Shown one piece after another: positions 55,362 to 63,533 of a stretch of 64,000 nt of DNA (positions are counted from its first letter, which is position 1; each line of letters opens with the position of its first letter). Both the position numbers and the translations under genes were made by a program. Below the pieces are notes generated by a model. That model did no database searches, was not told the origin of the DNA, and worked only from the letters and a program-made list of their open reading frames with translations. Origin of the DNA: Lentzea waywayandensis (GTDB lineage: Bacteria > Actinomycetota > Actinomycetes > Mycobacteriales > Pseudonocardiaceae); the NCBI RefSeq assembly GCF_900115955.1, contig NZ_FOYL01000001.1, positions 1,233,639 through 1,297,638 of the forward strand, in the 5' to 3' direction.

Positions 55362-55550
55362 ATGCCGACGAGGGTTGGTCTCGTTGACGTGGGCAATCGG
55401 CGCCCTGACGACCGTCGGCGAGTCGTTGCAGCCCAGGTGGGGCGAACGACTGAACGAGCGGTGCTGCACGGCCAGCTGCGCGATGCTGCGCGGGGACGCG
55501 GCGGCGCCGCGTTGATCACAGGTGGAGCCGGATCAGGCAAGTCGAAGTGA
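55362..55550 (+). pseudogene. N-terminal fragment of a third LAL regulator
   Basis: A 62-codon frame with GGAGAGG upstream. VGRTTERAVLHGQLRDAARG, then LITGGAGSGKSK: this is the start of a LAL-type ATPase up to and including Walker A, after which a stop ends it. The rest of the gene is gone; ligase-like sequence follows. It shows that LAL genes have repeatedly been truncated in this window. Confidence 0.7.
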
Positions 55551-55574
55551 GCCGACATTGCGTCCATCTAGTTG

Positions 55575-56090
55575 TGATTCGGCTCGACTCCCTGCCAGGC
55601 AAGCGGCCGGACTTCTGGTGCAAGCACCCGCTCGTGCAGACCCGTGAAGTCATCGTGTGCTGCTGGAGACCAGGTCAGAGCGGCTTCACCCGCACCGTCG
55701 GGGTCTGCTGCTCGGCGCGCACGACCCGGACACCGGTGACCTGGTCTACATCGGGGACGTCGGCACCAGCTTCACCCGCCAGGAACGCGACCACCTGCGT
55801 GACCGGCTGCAGCCGTTGGAGCGGCCCGGCCATCCGTTCGCGAGCCACCGCTCCGTGAGGATGTCGCCTGTGCCCGTTGGGTAGACCCTCTCGTCGTCGG
55901 CGAGGTCCGGTTCCGGCAGTTCACGCGTGGCAACGACGGCCGGCTGCGGCACACCGCGTGGCGAGGCCTGCACGCGGACCGAGGCCCCGCCGAGGTGACC
56001 GCGCCGCAGCCCGGTCGTCCGAGCCCGTCACCGGCGCCCGAGCCGATCGAGCTCGGCATTGGCTACCAGACGGGTATTACCGGGCAATTA
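55575..56090 (+). pseudogene. ATP-dependent DNA ligase C-terminal remnant
   Basis: Blocks FWCKHPLVQTREVIVCCWRP, LLLGAHDPDTGDLVYIGDVG, TSFTRQERDHLRDRLQPLER and ARWVDPLVVGEVRFRQFT with GRLRHTAWRGLHADRGPAEV match the OB-fold end of LigC/LigD-type ligases (VVIGGWRPG, GSLLLG, LVGEVxFxEWT, LRxPSWRGLR). Three frames are used and the nucleotidyltransferase domain with the active-site Lys is missing. Confidence 0.8.
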
Positions 56091-56283
56091 TTTTGATCTC
56101 GAAATGCCGAGCACCATGATCCACGAAGGCGCCGAAGTAGATCTTGAGGAAGGTTTGCACGGGTTTGATGGTCGCCGACACCTCTGCGGCAATAGTGCGG
56201 TACCAGTTTGGTTGTCGGTTGACACTAACTGCTGTGGCGTCCTGGACGAGTCGTTGATTCCGACTTGCTTTCGGGAGTCATTT

Positions 56284-56403
56284 CATGACTTCACGTGAGG
56301 CTATTCCGCACTCGAGTTCCAAGCGCGATTCCATGCCGCTGGACGCGGCGCGGTCGGCGTTCGAGTGGCTGGTCGCCGGGTCGCCCGTCGCCGCCTGGAG
56401 GTG
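56284..56403 (+). CDS. Possible small protein
   Basis: A 39-codon frame from ATG 56284 with GGGAG 9-10 nt upstream. The C-terminal part (LDAARSAFEWLVAGSPVAAW) looks like a folded helix and could be the start of a longer, truncated gene. It ends 10 bp before the convergent MFS transporter stop. I do not recognise it. Confidence 0.3.
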
Positions 56404-56413
56404 AGGGTGACCG

Positions 56414-57658
56414 TCACGAAAGCGTGCTCTCGGTGAGCCTCACTCCCTCGGTGGACCTGGACGTCGATCTCAGCCACAACAGGCAGGGCCACAATGCCGC
56501 CGGCACGGACAGCGCCCCGGCGACCGCGATCACCCACGAAGGGCTCACCACCTCCGCCAGCACACCCGCGAGCCCTGCCCCCAGGCCCTGAGCGGTGATG
56601 TTCGCAGAGGAAGCCACGCCCATCCCCTGGGCTCTTCGGTCATCCGGCAGCAGCTGTGACAGGAACGAAACCGACATCACCACCAGAGCGGCCCACAGAG
56701 CGCCGCTGACGGCGAACAACAGCATCGCCCCGTAAATTCCAGCTCCGAGCGGCACCAGGACGAGCGGAAGTCCCGCAGACAGACACACCACCGCCAGCGC
56801 GCCCCGTTGCCGATCCGGTGTCACGAATCGGAAGAACAGCGGCAGCCCGATCATCGCGCCGACACCGCAACTGGCCAGCACCACTCCCACCACGCCGGCT
56901 CCGTGCCCCAGCTCGTGCACAAACGGCGCGGCGATTCCTTCCGGGACGACGTAGAAGACTCCCAGAAAGGTCATCATGAAGATCGCGCGACGGCGCGGAT
57001 CCCGCCACACCAGTCCGATGCCACCCGCAACCAACCGGCCAGAGGACGAGACCGGAGCCGCGGCGGGCCGCGAACGGACACCGGTCCGGATGATCAGGGC
57101 GGAAACGGCGAACGTGACGGCGTTGATCGCCAGGCATGACTGAGGACTCAGCGCGGCGGACAGAACGCCACCCGCCACGAATCCCACGAGCTGTGCCGCC
57201 TGAACGGTGACCTGACGCACTGTCATGCCCATGGGGTACTGGTCCGCGGTGAGCAGATCGCGCAGCAGCGCGAGCTGCGCGGCGCCGTATGGACCGCCGA
57301 TGAACGACATTACGGCCGCGAGGACGCACAACCACCCCAGATCGATGCCCGGAACCGCCATGACCCCGACCACCAGAGCTCGAAGACCATCCGCAACGAC
57401 GATTACTTCACGACGCGAGCGCCGGTCGGCGATGTGGGACAACGCCAGAGCTCCGGCTGCAACTGGGATGAACGTCAGGGCGTAGGTCAGACCGGCGAAC
57501 GCGGCTGAGTTAGTCCGGTCGAACACCAGTACCACCAGCGCGACCCGCGCGAACTGGTCACCGGTGAACGACAGCATCTCGGCCAGCCACATCGCGCGGA
57601 ACTCGCCGACGCGCAACACCGCACAGAACGAGATTCGTTCTGTTCTACCGGCTGTCAT
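56414..57658 (-). CDS. MFS transporter
   Basis: A 414-residue major-facilitator permease with 12 predicted helices. ATG 57658 is chosen, with GGAGG 9 nt upstream; the longer frame lacks one. The N-terminal half has FRAMWLAEMLSFTGDQFARV, typical of the MFS_3/enterobactin-exporter-like group, and the loop 2-3 motif is ADRRSRREVIVVADGLRALV. It is most likely an exporter of small molecules. It is divergent from a tiny 10-codon ORF at 57867. No regulator gene is adjacent. Confidence 0.88.
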   Translation of the reverse strand: MTAGRTERISFCAVLRVGEFRAMWLAEMLSFTGDQFARVALVVLVFDRTNSAAFAGLTYALTFIPVAAGALALSHIADRRSRREVIVVADGLRALVVGVMAVPGIDLGWLCVLAAVMSFIGGPYGAAQLALLRDLLTADQYPMGMTVRQVTVQAAQLVGFVAGGVLSAALSPQSCLAINAVTFAVSALIIRTGVRSRPAAAPVSSSGRLVAGGIGLVWRDPRRRAIFMMTFLGVFYVVPEGIAAPFVHELGHGAGVVGVVLASCGVGAMIGLPLFFRFVTPDRQRGALAVVCLSAGLPLVLVPLGAGIYGAMLLFAVSGALWAALVVMSVSFLSQLLPDDRRAQGMGVASSANITAQGLGAGLAGVLAEVVSPSWVIAVAGALSVPAALWPCLLWLRSTSRSTEGVRLTESTLS

Positions 57659-57866
57659 CGCCACTCTCCTCCAGAACCGGCTACCTCGGCTCCGGTCACC
57701 TGGAAGCCGCAGCACGGTGCATACCCGCCAGGGGGCGGGAAGCCCAGCCGCAATCGATCAAGGCGCGCACCAGTGCACGTTGCGTTGCACTTTCACACCA
57801 TTTCCCTTGTACTCGAACAACTGCCGATGTTCAGTTGCGGTGCAACTCTTGACGAGAGGAGGGGAC

Positions 57867-57899
57867 ATGAGCGCGATCGCCCCGCCGCCGTGGAAGTGA
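57867..57899 (+). CDS. Tiny 10-codon ORF with strong ribosome binding site
   Basis: ATG 57867 opens a frame encoding MSAIAPPPWK, preceded by AGGAGGGG at about 4 nt spacing. A stem-loop terminator starts 22 bp after the stop. The unit upstream-SD-ORF-terminator is self-contained, with promoter-like sequence in the 208-bp region shared with the divergent MFS gene, which also holds GTTGCGGTGCAAC (57834-57846). The triple proline before Trp is a ribosome-stalling type motif, so it may be a regulatory leader. It could also be a signal or minimal RiPP precursor, but no modifying enzyme is adjacent. Only a plausible gene. Confidence 0.45.
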   Translation: MSAIAPPPWK

Positions 57900-57921
57900 C
57901 GGCCTGAAGGATTGAGACAGA

Positions 57922-57956
57922 CAGCGGGGTCGCTCGGCAGACGAGCGGCCCCGCTG
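57922..57956 (+). terminator. Hairpin terminator after the tiny ORF
   Basis: A 15-bp stem (57922-57936 with 57942-57956) with one T-G wobble and a 5-nt loop follows the 10-codon ORF by 22 bp. The stem is GC-rich, as expected in this genome. Confidence 0.75.
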
Positions 57957-58028
57957 CGGACACGGATCACCGCGGCACGAACGCTTCCCTCCACGGAGGA
58001 CGTTGTGAGCCAGCGAGGGCATGACTGG

Positions 58029-58470
58029 TCACTTGCCCGTAACCACTCCGATCGCGATGCCCAGCGTGACGGTTTTGCAGACGAACGAGAGCACACTGTG
58101 CGTCAGCACCCGCACGCGTGTCGCGGGTCCCTCGCCTCCACGTTCGAAGTCGCGAACGTGGTGCCGAACGTGAAGGCGAAGTAGACGAAGTCCGCGTACA
58201 CGGGCTGCGGCGAGCCGTCGAAGGAAGCGCCTCCTCCGGCAGAGCAGCGTAGTAGGCCCGTGCGTACCCATCCGTGTAGCCGAAGTGCAGGATGGTTCAG
58301 GCCAGCAGCACCGCCGGAACCGCGCCCACTTTGTCGGCCAGGATCTCGTCCACGCTGCCGCCCTCGACGCCCATGACGATGCCGAGGCCCGCCGTGATGC
58401 CGACAACGCTCCTAAGTTCGAGCAGCTCGACAGAACTGGCAAGGCGTGGCAGACCAAGGCCCTGGCTGGA
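58029..58470 (-). pseudogene. DUF1345 membrane protein remnant
   Basis: On the minus strand, pieces VVGITAGLGIVMGVEGGSVD, TILHFGYT, YARAYYAALPEE, DFVYFAFTFGTTFATS and VRVLTHSVLSFVCKTVTLGI match the C-terminal helices of DUF1345 proteins. An in-frame TGA follows VPAVLLA, and two frameshifts occur in the remainder. It is non-functional. Confidence 0.75.
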
Positions 58471-58744
58471 GGTGGTGGCGCGTGAAGTTCACCAGCACTG
58501 TCTACAAGGAACTCGTCCTGCACGACTTCGGCGTCACCTTCATCGACGGTGACGCCGAGGTCAGAGACAAGGCCAACGCGCCGCGTGCGCTGCCCGCTGA
58601 TCTCGGCGTACGCGCGGTCGGAGGGCGACCTGCCAACGACCGCGCGACGAGCTACTTGGGAGCACGGAGTGGGAGCAAATTGGGAGCACCTCCGTGCGCC
58701 GAGCATGCCGCAACGGTCCTCAATGGACCTGAACAGACCAGCAC

Positions 58745-59304
58745 CAACCTACAGAAGTCTTATTTCTGCAGGTCAGCGCAGTAACGGTGCCATAGTTCGG
58801 AGCCATTCGCCCCGCAAGCGCATCGACTTCATCCGTGCTGGCATACGGCCGCTCGGGAGCCTCGCCGAAGGTGATCCTCAACTTCCGGCACGGGTTCAGA
58901 GCGAGCAGCCCCTCCTCAACCGCCTCCCCGAGGATCATCGAGAACAGCACCAGAATGTCCTTGACGCTCTTGTCGGCCAGATTCTGTCTGAGAGTCTTGT
59001 TCACCCATCCCTTCACCTTGATGCGCTCGATGTCACCGACAGCCGTGCCGGACCACCGAGGAAGGATGTGATTGCGGATGTGAGAGTCGTAGGTCGACCA
59101 CGTCATCGCCTCGACACCGTGCGCCTCTGATCAGACTCGAATCCATTCGTCTATCGTGGTCCTCGACAGCCGCGGATCGGTGAACCGCTGCCGCCGCTGG
59201 TCAGACTCGACATCGGCATGCGCCGCCCTGCCGGACCGGACATTTTGCAGTACGTTCGACGCCGCTCTCGCCGCGGGCGGGCTGGTGTGCTCACCCTTCG
59301 CCAT
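58745..59304 (-). pseudogene. Phage/AICE-type integrase N-terminal remnant
   Basis: From ATG 59304 the frame reads MAKGEHTSPPAARAASNVLQ and QRRQRFTDPRLSRTTIDEWI. It meets a TGA at 59129-59131, then continues as AMTWSTYDSHIRNHILPRWS, VKGWVNKTLRQNLADKSVKD and ILVLFSMILGEAVEEGLLAL with KLRITFGEAPERPYASTDEV. This is the arm and core-binding part of a tyrosine recombinase. The catalytic domain is lost after NYGTVTAL. It is a different integrase from the one at 24.8 kb. Confidence 0.8.
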
Positions 59305-59343
59305 GATTGATCACCTGTTCGCCGCTACGCGCTCGCGCGCTAC

Positions 59344-59619
59344 TCAGACGGCGAACCGAGAGAATCTGTCCACGCATGTCCAAAGTGGCGTGAAGGTCAG
59401 CACGCAACCCACGCACCCGCCCGAGAACATGGACACCTGGCGGGTCACAAGGCACCGCGCGCACACGCGGTTGTAGATGACGAAGGCGCGGCGGCCGACC
59501 GCCGGATGACAGCCCACTTGGGGGCGGGACCGGCACGCAGCGGGCTGGGCCGCATGGACTGGCCCCAAATGCCCGCTGCGCACGAGCCCACCGACCACCT
59601 GGGCGTGGCGCCGGGTCAC
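59344..59619 (-). CDS. Small cysteine-rich protein upstream of the integrase remnant
   Basis: A 91-codon frame from GTG 59619 (weak ribosome binding site). The C-terminal half has VCARCLVTRQVSMFSGGCVG and a later Cys, forming a possible zinc ribbon (CxxC with GCxxC), and begins with RRAFVIYN. It ends 40 bp before the integrase remnant on the same strand, a typical position for small AICE genes. Unknown function, and possibly itself partial. Confidence 0.45.
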   Translation of the reverse strand: MTRRHAQVVGGLVRSGHLGPVHAAQPAACRSRPQVGCHPAVGRRAFVIYNRVCARCLVTRQVSMFSGGCVGCVLTFTPLWTCVDRFSRFAV

Positions 59620-60040
59620 GTGGCAATCACGTCAACCGCCGGGTTGAAGATCCTGCTGAACACCACGCGAACGAGTGACCGAGCCTGAAGCAGCCGCTCG
59701 ATCCTATTTCGCGGCTCCGGGAGATCGTGCTCCAGTTTTGCTCCAACTCACGGGAAGCACTTGACTCAGTCGAAACGTACGTTTGAAAATCACCCTCCAC
59801 GGACAACCAAAACTTGGAGAGCAGAACGGTCAGCCATGACAGACTTACCGCCGAACCGCGTCCCAGCAGATCCCAGTCGCGCGCATTGCCCACACTCCGA
59901 GCACATCTGCACCGCGAGGTGAGCGGCGAGCTAGCCAGGGCAGTCAGAATTCTGAATTCAACCACGACTACCCGCCGCCATGGGCGAATACCACGGCGTC
60001 GAAAGCGCAGGCAAACCACGTCGACGCCCGCCGGCGCAAC
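59620..60040. other. Intergenic stretch with a palindrome
   Basis: These roughly 420 bp hold no gene with support. Base composition becomes AT-richer toward the right, leading into the PP-loop ATPase gene whose stop is at 60041. A 12-bp palindrome lies at 59773-59784. Confidence 0.45.
59773..59784. promoter_or_regulatory. Palindrome AAACGTACGTTT, candidate operator
   Basis: A perfect 12-bp palindrome of the kind bound by TetR- and MarR-like dimers. It is in a gene-free stretch about 155 bp upstream of the small Cys-rich gene at 59619 and may control it. Confidence 0.4.
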
Positions 60041-61078
60041 TCATATGTATTCAACAGTCGCACCTGGGCGGTACTCTACAATATGGGATCCAATTTTATT
60101 GGCGGCGGCATACTTCGGGGTAATATCGAGACAGACGCGCGCGATCCCCTCGATACCCATCAATAGCTCCACCAGCCGAACCTGATCCGGCCAGTCCAAG
60201 AAAAACGGCGTATAGGAAGCACCATCCCGCTCAAAAGTCTTCCGCACCGCCCGAATCAGTAGAGTGCTGCCCAGATCAGGCTCACCTGAGTGATCTATAT
60301 AAAAAGCCGGTGTCGTGCTTGTCAGATACGGGAAGATCTGCCAGCACTCATCAAATAGTGACTTATTTTCCGTTACATAGTTATCAACAATATGAGTAGC
60401 CTCTCTTATGAGACTGCATCTTTCAGGGGTAAACTCGCCCGCAAATCTAAGAAGTAGTCCCGGGCCAGGAAACGGGCGCCTTGCGACTATTTCCGGCGGC
60501 AATTGCAGATGACTGGCAAGCGCACGAATCTCCTCCTTCGACAAACCCAACACTGGCTCAATTATTTCGAACTTGCGAAGTATTTCAGGAGGAGGAGAAT
60601 TGTGGGCTCCGCGGTCAAGGGAGTTTGGATTGCCATTTATGCCGTGCGCCTGGCTGCCTTGTGCCAGGAATTTGATGTTCCTGTCGTCAAGAACACGCTC
60701 GAGCACGTCAAAGTAGGCCCTCCTAAAAGCGACACGCTTCTCGGGCCCACTGTGCACACCTCGGAGAACGGCACGAAAAGCACTGCCTGCATCGATTACT
60801 TCGACACAGAAGCCGGATTCTTTCAACAAGCGACGCGACTCATCAGGCTCGCCATGCGACATAAAACCGGAGTCGATTATCACAGGAGCCAAGTCAACTT
60901 CAAGAAGACTTAGCAGCGCCGCAGAGACGGCCGAGTCAACGCCGCCAGAAACACACGCAAGAACGGTTTCTCCTGCGAGTTCACCAAAGCGTGAGCGAAT
61001 GAAATTGACGTAGCCTTCCGGATCAAACTGTCCTCCATCGTTTCGATAACTGGTACGCGGCGATTCGTGCTGGCTCAT
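60041..61078 (-). CDS. Stand-alone GMP-synthetase-like PP-loop ATPase
   Basis: A 345-residue enzyme homologous to the synthetase and dimerisation domains of GuaA but lacking the glutamine amidotransferase domain. The PP-loop is SGGVDS (residues 44-49). Further GuaA landmarks are FLAQGSQ, IEPVLGLSKEEIRALASHL and RRPFPGPGLLLRFAGE. The family C-terminal KPPATIEWE is replaced by ITPKYAAANKIGSHIVEY and GATVEYI, so the substrate site may differ. ATG 61078 has GAGGAG at about 9 nt. The gene is clearly lower in GC than its surroundings, a sign of transfer. It may adenylate xanthosine monophosphate with free ammonia, or a related substrate in a specialised pathway. No GATase partner is seen nearby. 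Confidence 0.85.
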   Translation of the reverse strand: MSQHESPRTSYRNDGGQFDPEGYVNFIRSRFGELAGETVLACVSGGVDSAVSAALLSLLEVDLAPVIIDSGFMSHGEPDESRRLLKESGFCVEVIDAGSAFRAVLRGVHSGPEKRVAFRRAYFDVLERVLDDRNIKFLAQGSQAHGINGNPNSLDRGAHNSPPPEILRKFEIIEPVLGLSKEEIRALASHLQLPPEIVARRPFPGPGLLLRFAGEFTPERCSLIREATHIVDNYVTENKSLFDECWQIFPYLTSTTPAFYIDHSGEPDLGSTLLIRAVRKTFERDGASYTPFFLDWPDQVRLVELLMGIEGIARVCLDITPKYAAANKIGSHIVEYRPGATVEYI

Positions 61079-62394
61079 TTAAGTAAGCTCCTCGTTCACA
61101 TGTCGCATTAGGCCGGAGTAGAAGACTGTGTTGCCAAAGGCGCGTCTTTGCGCAGGGTGATGCTCACGAGGGCCGTCCGCCGATGGACTGTTCGTGACCG
61201 TGACGGGTTGCGGTTGCGTGTCATCCTGACCTGCCGATGGATGTTCCTGTGTGGACTCATGGTCAGTGCGGCGGCTTGGCGGGTCAATGCCTCCGTCAGG
61301 CCGCTCGGATGCGGTGACGATGGCGCTGGCCACAAGATCACCTTGCGGAGGCAGCGCCGGCGGACTGCGGAGGCACTGCCGCCGGGAGGGCCGTGCAGCA
61401 CTGCGCCGATGGTAAGTCTTCTGTGGACAATCAGCTGACGGCGACCGACGCCAGCGCTGAGCGCTTGACAGGACGGGACGCAGTTGTCCCGAATCAGCCC
61501 CCAAGCGGATCTGTCAGGCCCGTGCATGTGCTGGGGCATAAGGAGATCCTCGCTCGCTGCCCGACCTGGCTGCATCGACGCCGGTGTCGACCTGGGTCGA
61601 GGTTGCTGACCTGGTTGTCGGTAGCCCGCTGGGAGCGAACGGGCCACATACTGTGCCCGTTGTGCCCTTACCATCCGCTGCCCAAACTGTTGAGATGAGG
61701 TTGGTGTTGTCGCCGGTTCGATGCTCGTCCCGCTGCCGCAGTGGGTCCGCCGGGTCGGCACGGCACTGGTTCGCATGCCGCAGTGCGCGTGTTCCCGCCG
61801 GGACACGGTGACGGGGCCTCGGTGGTGGGTGGTAAACGCGGAGCACCCACCAACTGGGTCTCTCATGCGACCATCAAGAGATGCACCTGGGCGACGCCAG
61901 TCACGGCATCGCCCAGGTGTATGACACCTAACCGCCGAGGTACGGCAACGAGCGCGCGGCTTACCTCCTCGATTCGCGCCCTGGCCGCCGGCACGACCAG
62001 TGTGGACGCGATCCGCGAGTCACGTCCGCGGACGTATCCACGTCGTGGAACCTGCAGCTGATCGTGCACTCGCACATGTCATGTGCGCGAGAAGTTGTCG
62101 TGTGCGTCGTGTCAATCCTGCGTCCTGGCATGAAACCTGGCCCCGGTTCGGCTGGTTCGCCTGCGGGTGACTGAGTCTGGATCCGTGGCGCACAGCGCGT
62201 ATCCCTTCCGGATCGGGTCGCGACCGTGAAGTTCGTTGGCACAGCGCACAAACGGCCGCTCAACCTGGCGCGCGTCAGCGAGGTACCGTGGCTGCACGGA
62301 GCGGCGACACACCACCATCCGGTGATCAACTCACGCCCGCCGGTATCGACCGGTCAAGCTCTGCAGGAACGCGTTTCGCACTGACGGAGTGAGT
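61079..62394. other. Long stretch without a convincing gene
   Basis: About 1.3 kb. A minus-strand frame ends at 61079 with GNTVFYSGLMRHVNEELT just before the PP-loop gene, suggesting the end of a lost upstream gene, but nothing further upstream in that frame is protein-like. The remaining frames on both strands are short, with biased composition. A hairpin lies at 61884-61919. Confidence 0.5.
61884..61919. terminator. Hairpin in gene-poor region
   Basis: CACCTGGGCGA (61884-61894) pairs exactly with 61909-61919; after one mismatch, three further pairs extend the stem inward. It is a terminator-like structure with no clear gene feeding it. Confidence 0.55.
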
Positions 62395-62865
62395 GTGGTG
62401 TTGAGAATGGACAGAACCCGTGAGAACGCCATGACGGCGTCAAGCCATGATCCGGCGCAGCGCGGCCTGCACCGCTACGTACAGCTGGTCGCGGCCGCGC
62501 TCCGCGCTGACCTGAACGGAAGCCGGTATGCGTGGAGCTCTGAAGCCACCGCATATCTGCCGCTACCCCAGTGCATGCCTGGCAACGCCGAACAACGGCT
62601 CGCGCTGGTATGGGACGAGAAGTCAGGCTGGTCGGCAGGCGCTGAGGCCGGCGCCGACTTCGTGATGCTGGCGTCCTACAGCGAGGACATCGTGCCGGCG
62701 CCTCGCGTGGTCGCCGCGTTCGTGCACAGCGTGGTCAGCGACAGGTACGCGCCAGCCGCCATGTCCGGCGACTACCGGCGCAGCGAGGTACGGCTGCGCC
62801 TGGCGGCCTACGCTCCTACCGGACCGGACACGCAGACGGCGATGCTGCCGCCTCGCAACCTCTGA
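62395..62865 (+). CDS. DUF6292-type protein
   Basis: A protein of about 156 residues with the actinobacterial DUF6292 pattern: GLHRYVQLVAAALRADLNG, ATAYLPLPQ, LALVWDEKSGWSAGAEAG, and EDIVPAPRVVAAFVHSV. GTG 62395 has GGAG at 5 nt; starts at 62389 and 62407 are also possible. Members are common in actinobacterial accessory regions, often near transposons or AICEs; the molecular function is unknown. It is intact. Confidence 0.7.
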   Translation: MVLRMDRTRENAMTASSHDPAQRGLHRYVQLVAAALRADLNGSRYAWSSEATAYLPLPQCMPGNAEQRLALVWDEKSGWSAGAEAGADFVMLASYSEDIVPAPRVVAAFVHSVVSDRYAPAAMSGDYRRSEVRLRLAAYAPTGPDTQTAMLPPRNL

Positions 62866-63533
62866 ACACGCACCGCCTACCTTGACGCATGCCATCCCGC
62901 GGGTGTCACCCTGCGTGTGCAATCGGGTGAACCCGGTCAAGTTCGGTGTCTGCGTGGTCGATAGTTGTGGCCTGGACTAGACGTGGCTGGTGACGCGGTG
63001 GAACTCACCGGCGCATCGGGGTGCAAGGGGTGTTTGGTGGGCTGCCACTGGTAACGGGCGACAGCCCGCCAAACCACCAGACCGGGCCGCCTGTGACATC
63101 AAGTTGCACGGAGGTTCTGCAGAGGTGTGCCGTTGCTGGTGACCGGCTGTGGATTCACAGTTCCTGTCTGGGCATGCCACCCGCGGCGTGCAGATCCTCG
63201 CTGTCCACCAGTTGGCGATCATGGTGACCATTGCGGTCGAACTCACCGCACTTGCGCGCTCTGCACGACCAGACCCGGCAACGCCGGTCCTGGCGCCGGA
63301 TGCCGTCGGCGTCCGGCGCCACCGGGTCGCTGCTTCACACAACCCATCAGACGAGGTTCGGTGTTCGGTCGAGCCGATTTTCGGTGTCGTTGGCGACGGC
63401 GTGAGAACTGATCGCTGCGCTGCGCGGCCGACCGATACATACTGTCTCGACTTCACATGGCCATCGAGGCATCTCCAAGCTGCCGGCCGCGAACACTGGC
63501 CGTGTGATTCTTTCTGCGTGAGGTGATCTGCAG
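62866..63533. other. Intergenic stretch before the ferric-reductase-like gene
   Basis: No supported gene in about 670 bp. It contains a 13-bp-arm hairpin at 63032-63074. Frames on both strands are compositionally biased and lack ribosome binding sites. Confidence 0.45.
63032..63074. repeat. Inverted repeat with one wobble
   Basis: GTTTGGTGGGCTG (63032-63044) pairs with 63062-63074 with a single T-G wobble across a 17-nt loop. It is terminator-like, about 165 bp after the DUF6292 gene stop. Confidence 0.55.

Noticed and set aside
58658..58700. Repeated TGGGAGCA words as a possible attachment site
   Set aside because: The copies are only 8 bp, irregularly spaced, with no tRNA gene or second flanking copy seen.
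59627..60019. 130-codon minus-strand frame
   Set aside because: Residue composition is random-looking (Ser/Arg rich), with no family motif and no ribosome binding site.
61079..61504. 141-codon minus-strand frame upstream of the PP-loop ATPase
   Set aside because: Only the last 20 residues look protein-like; the rest is Arg/Pro/Ser-rich and no start signal is visible.
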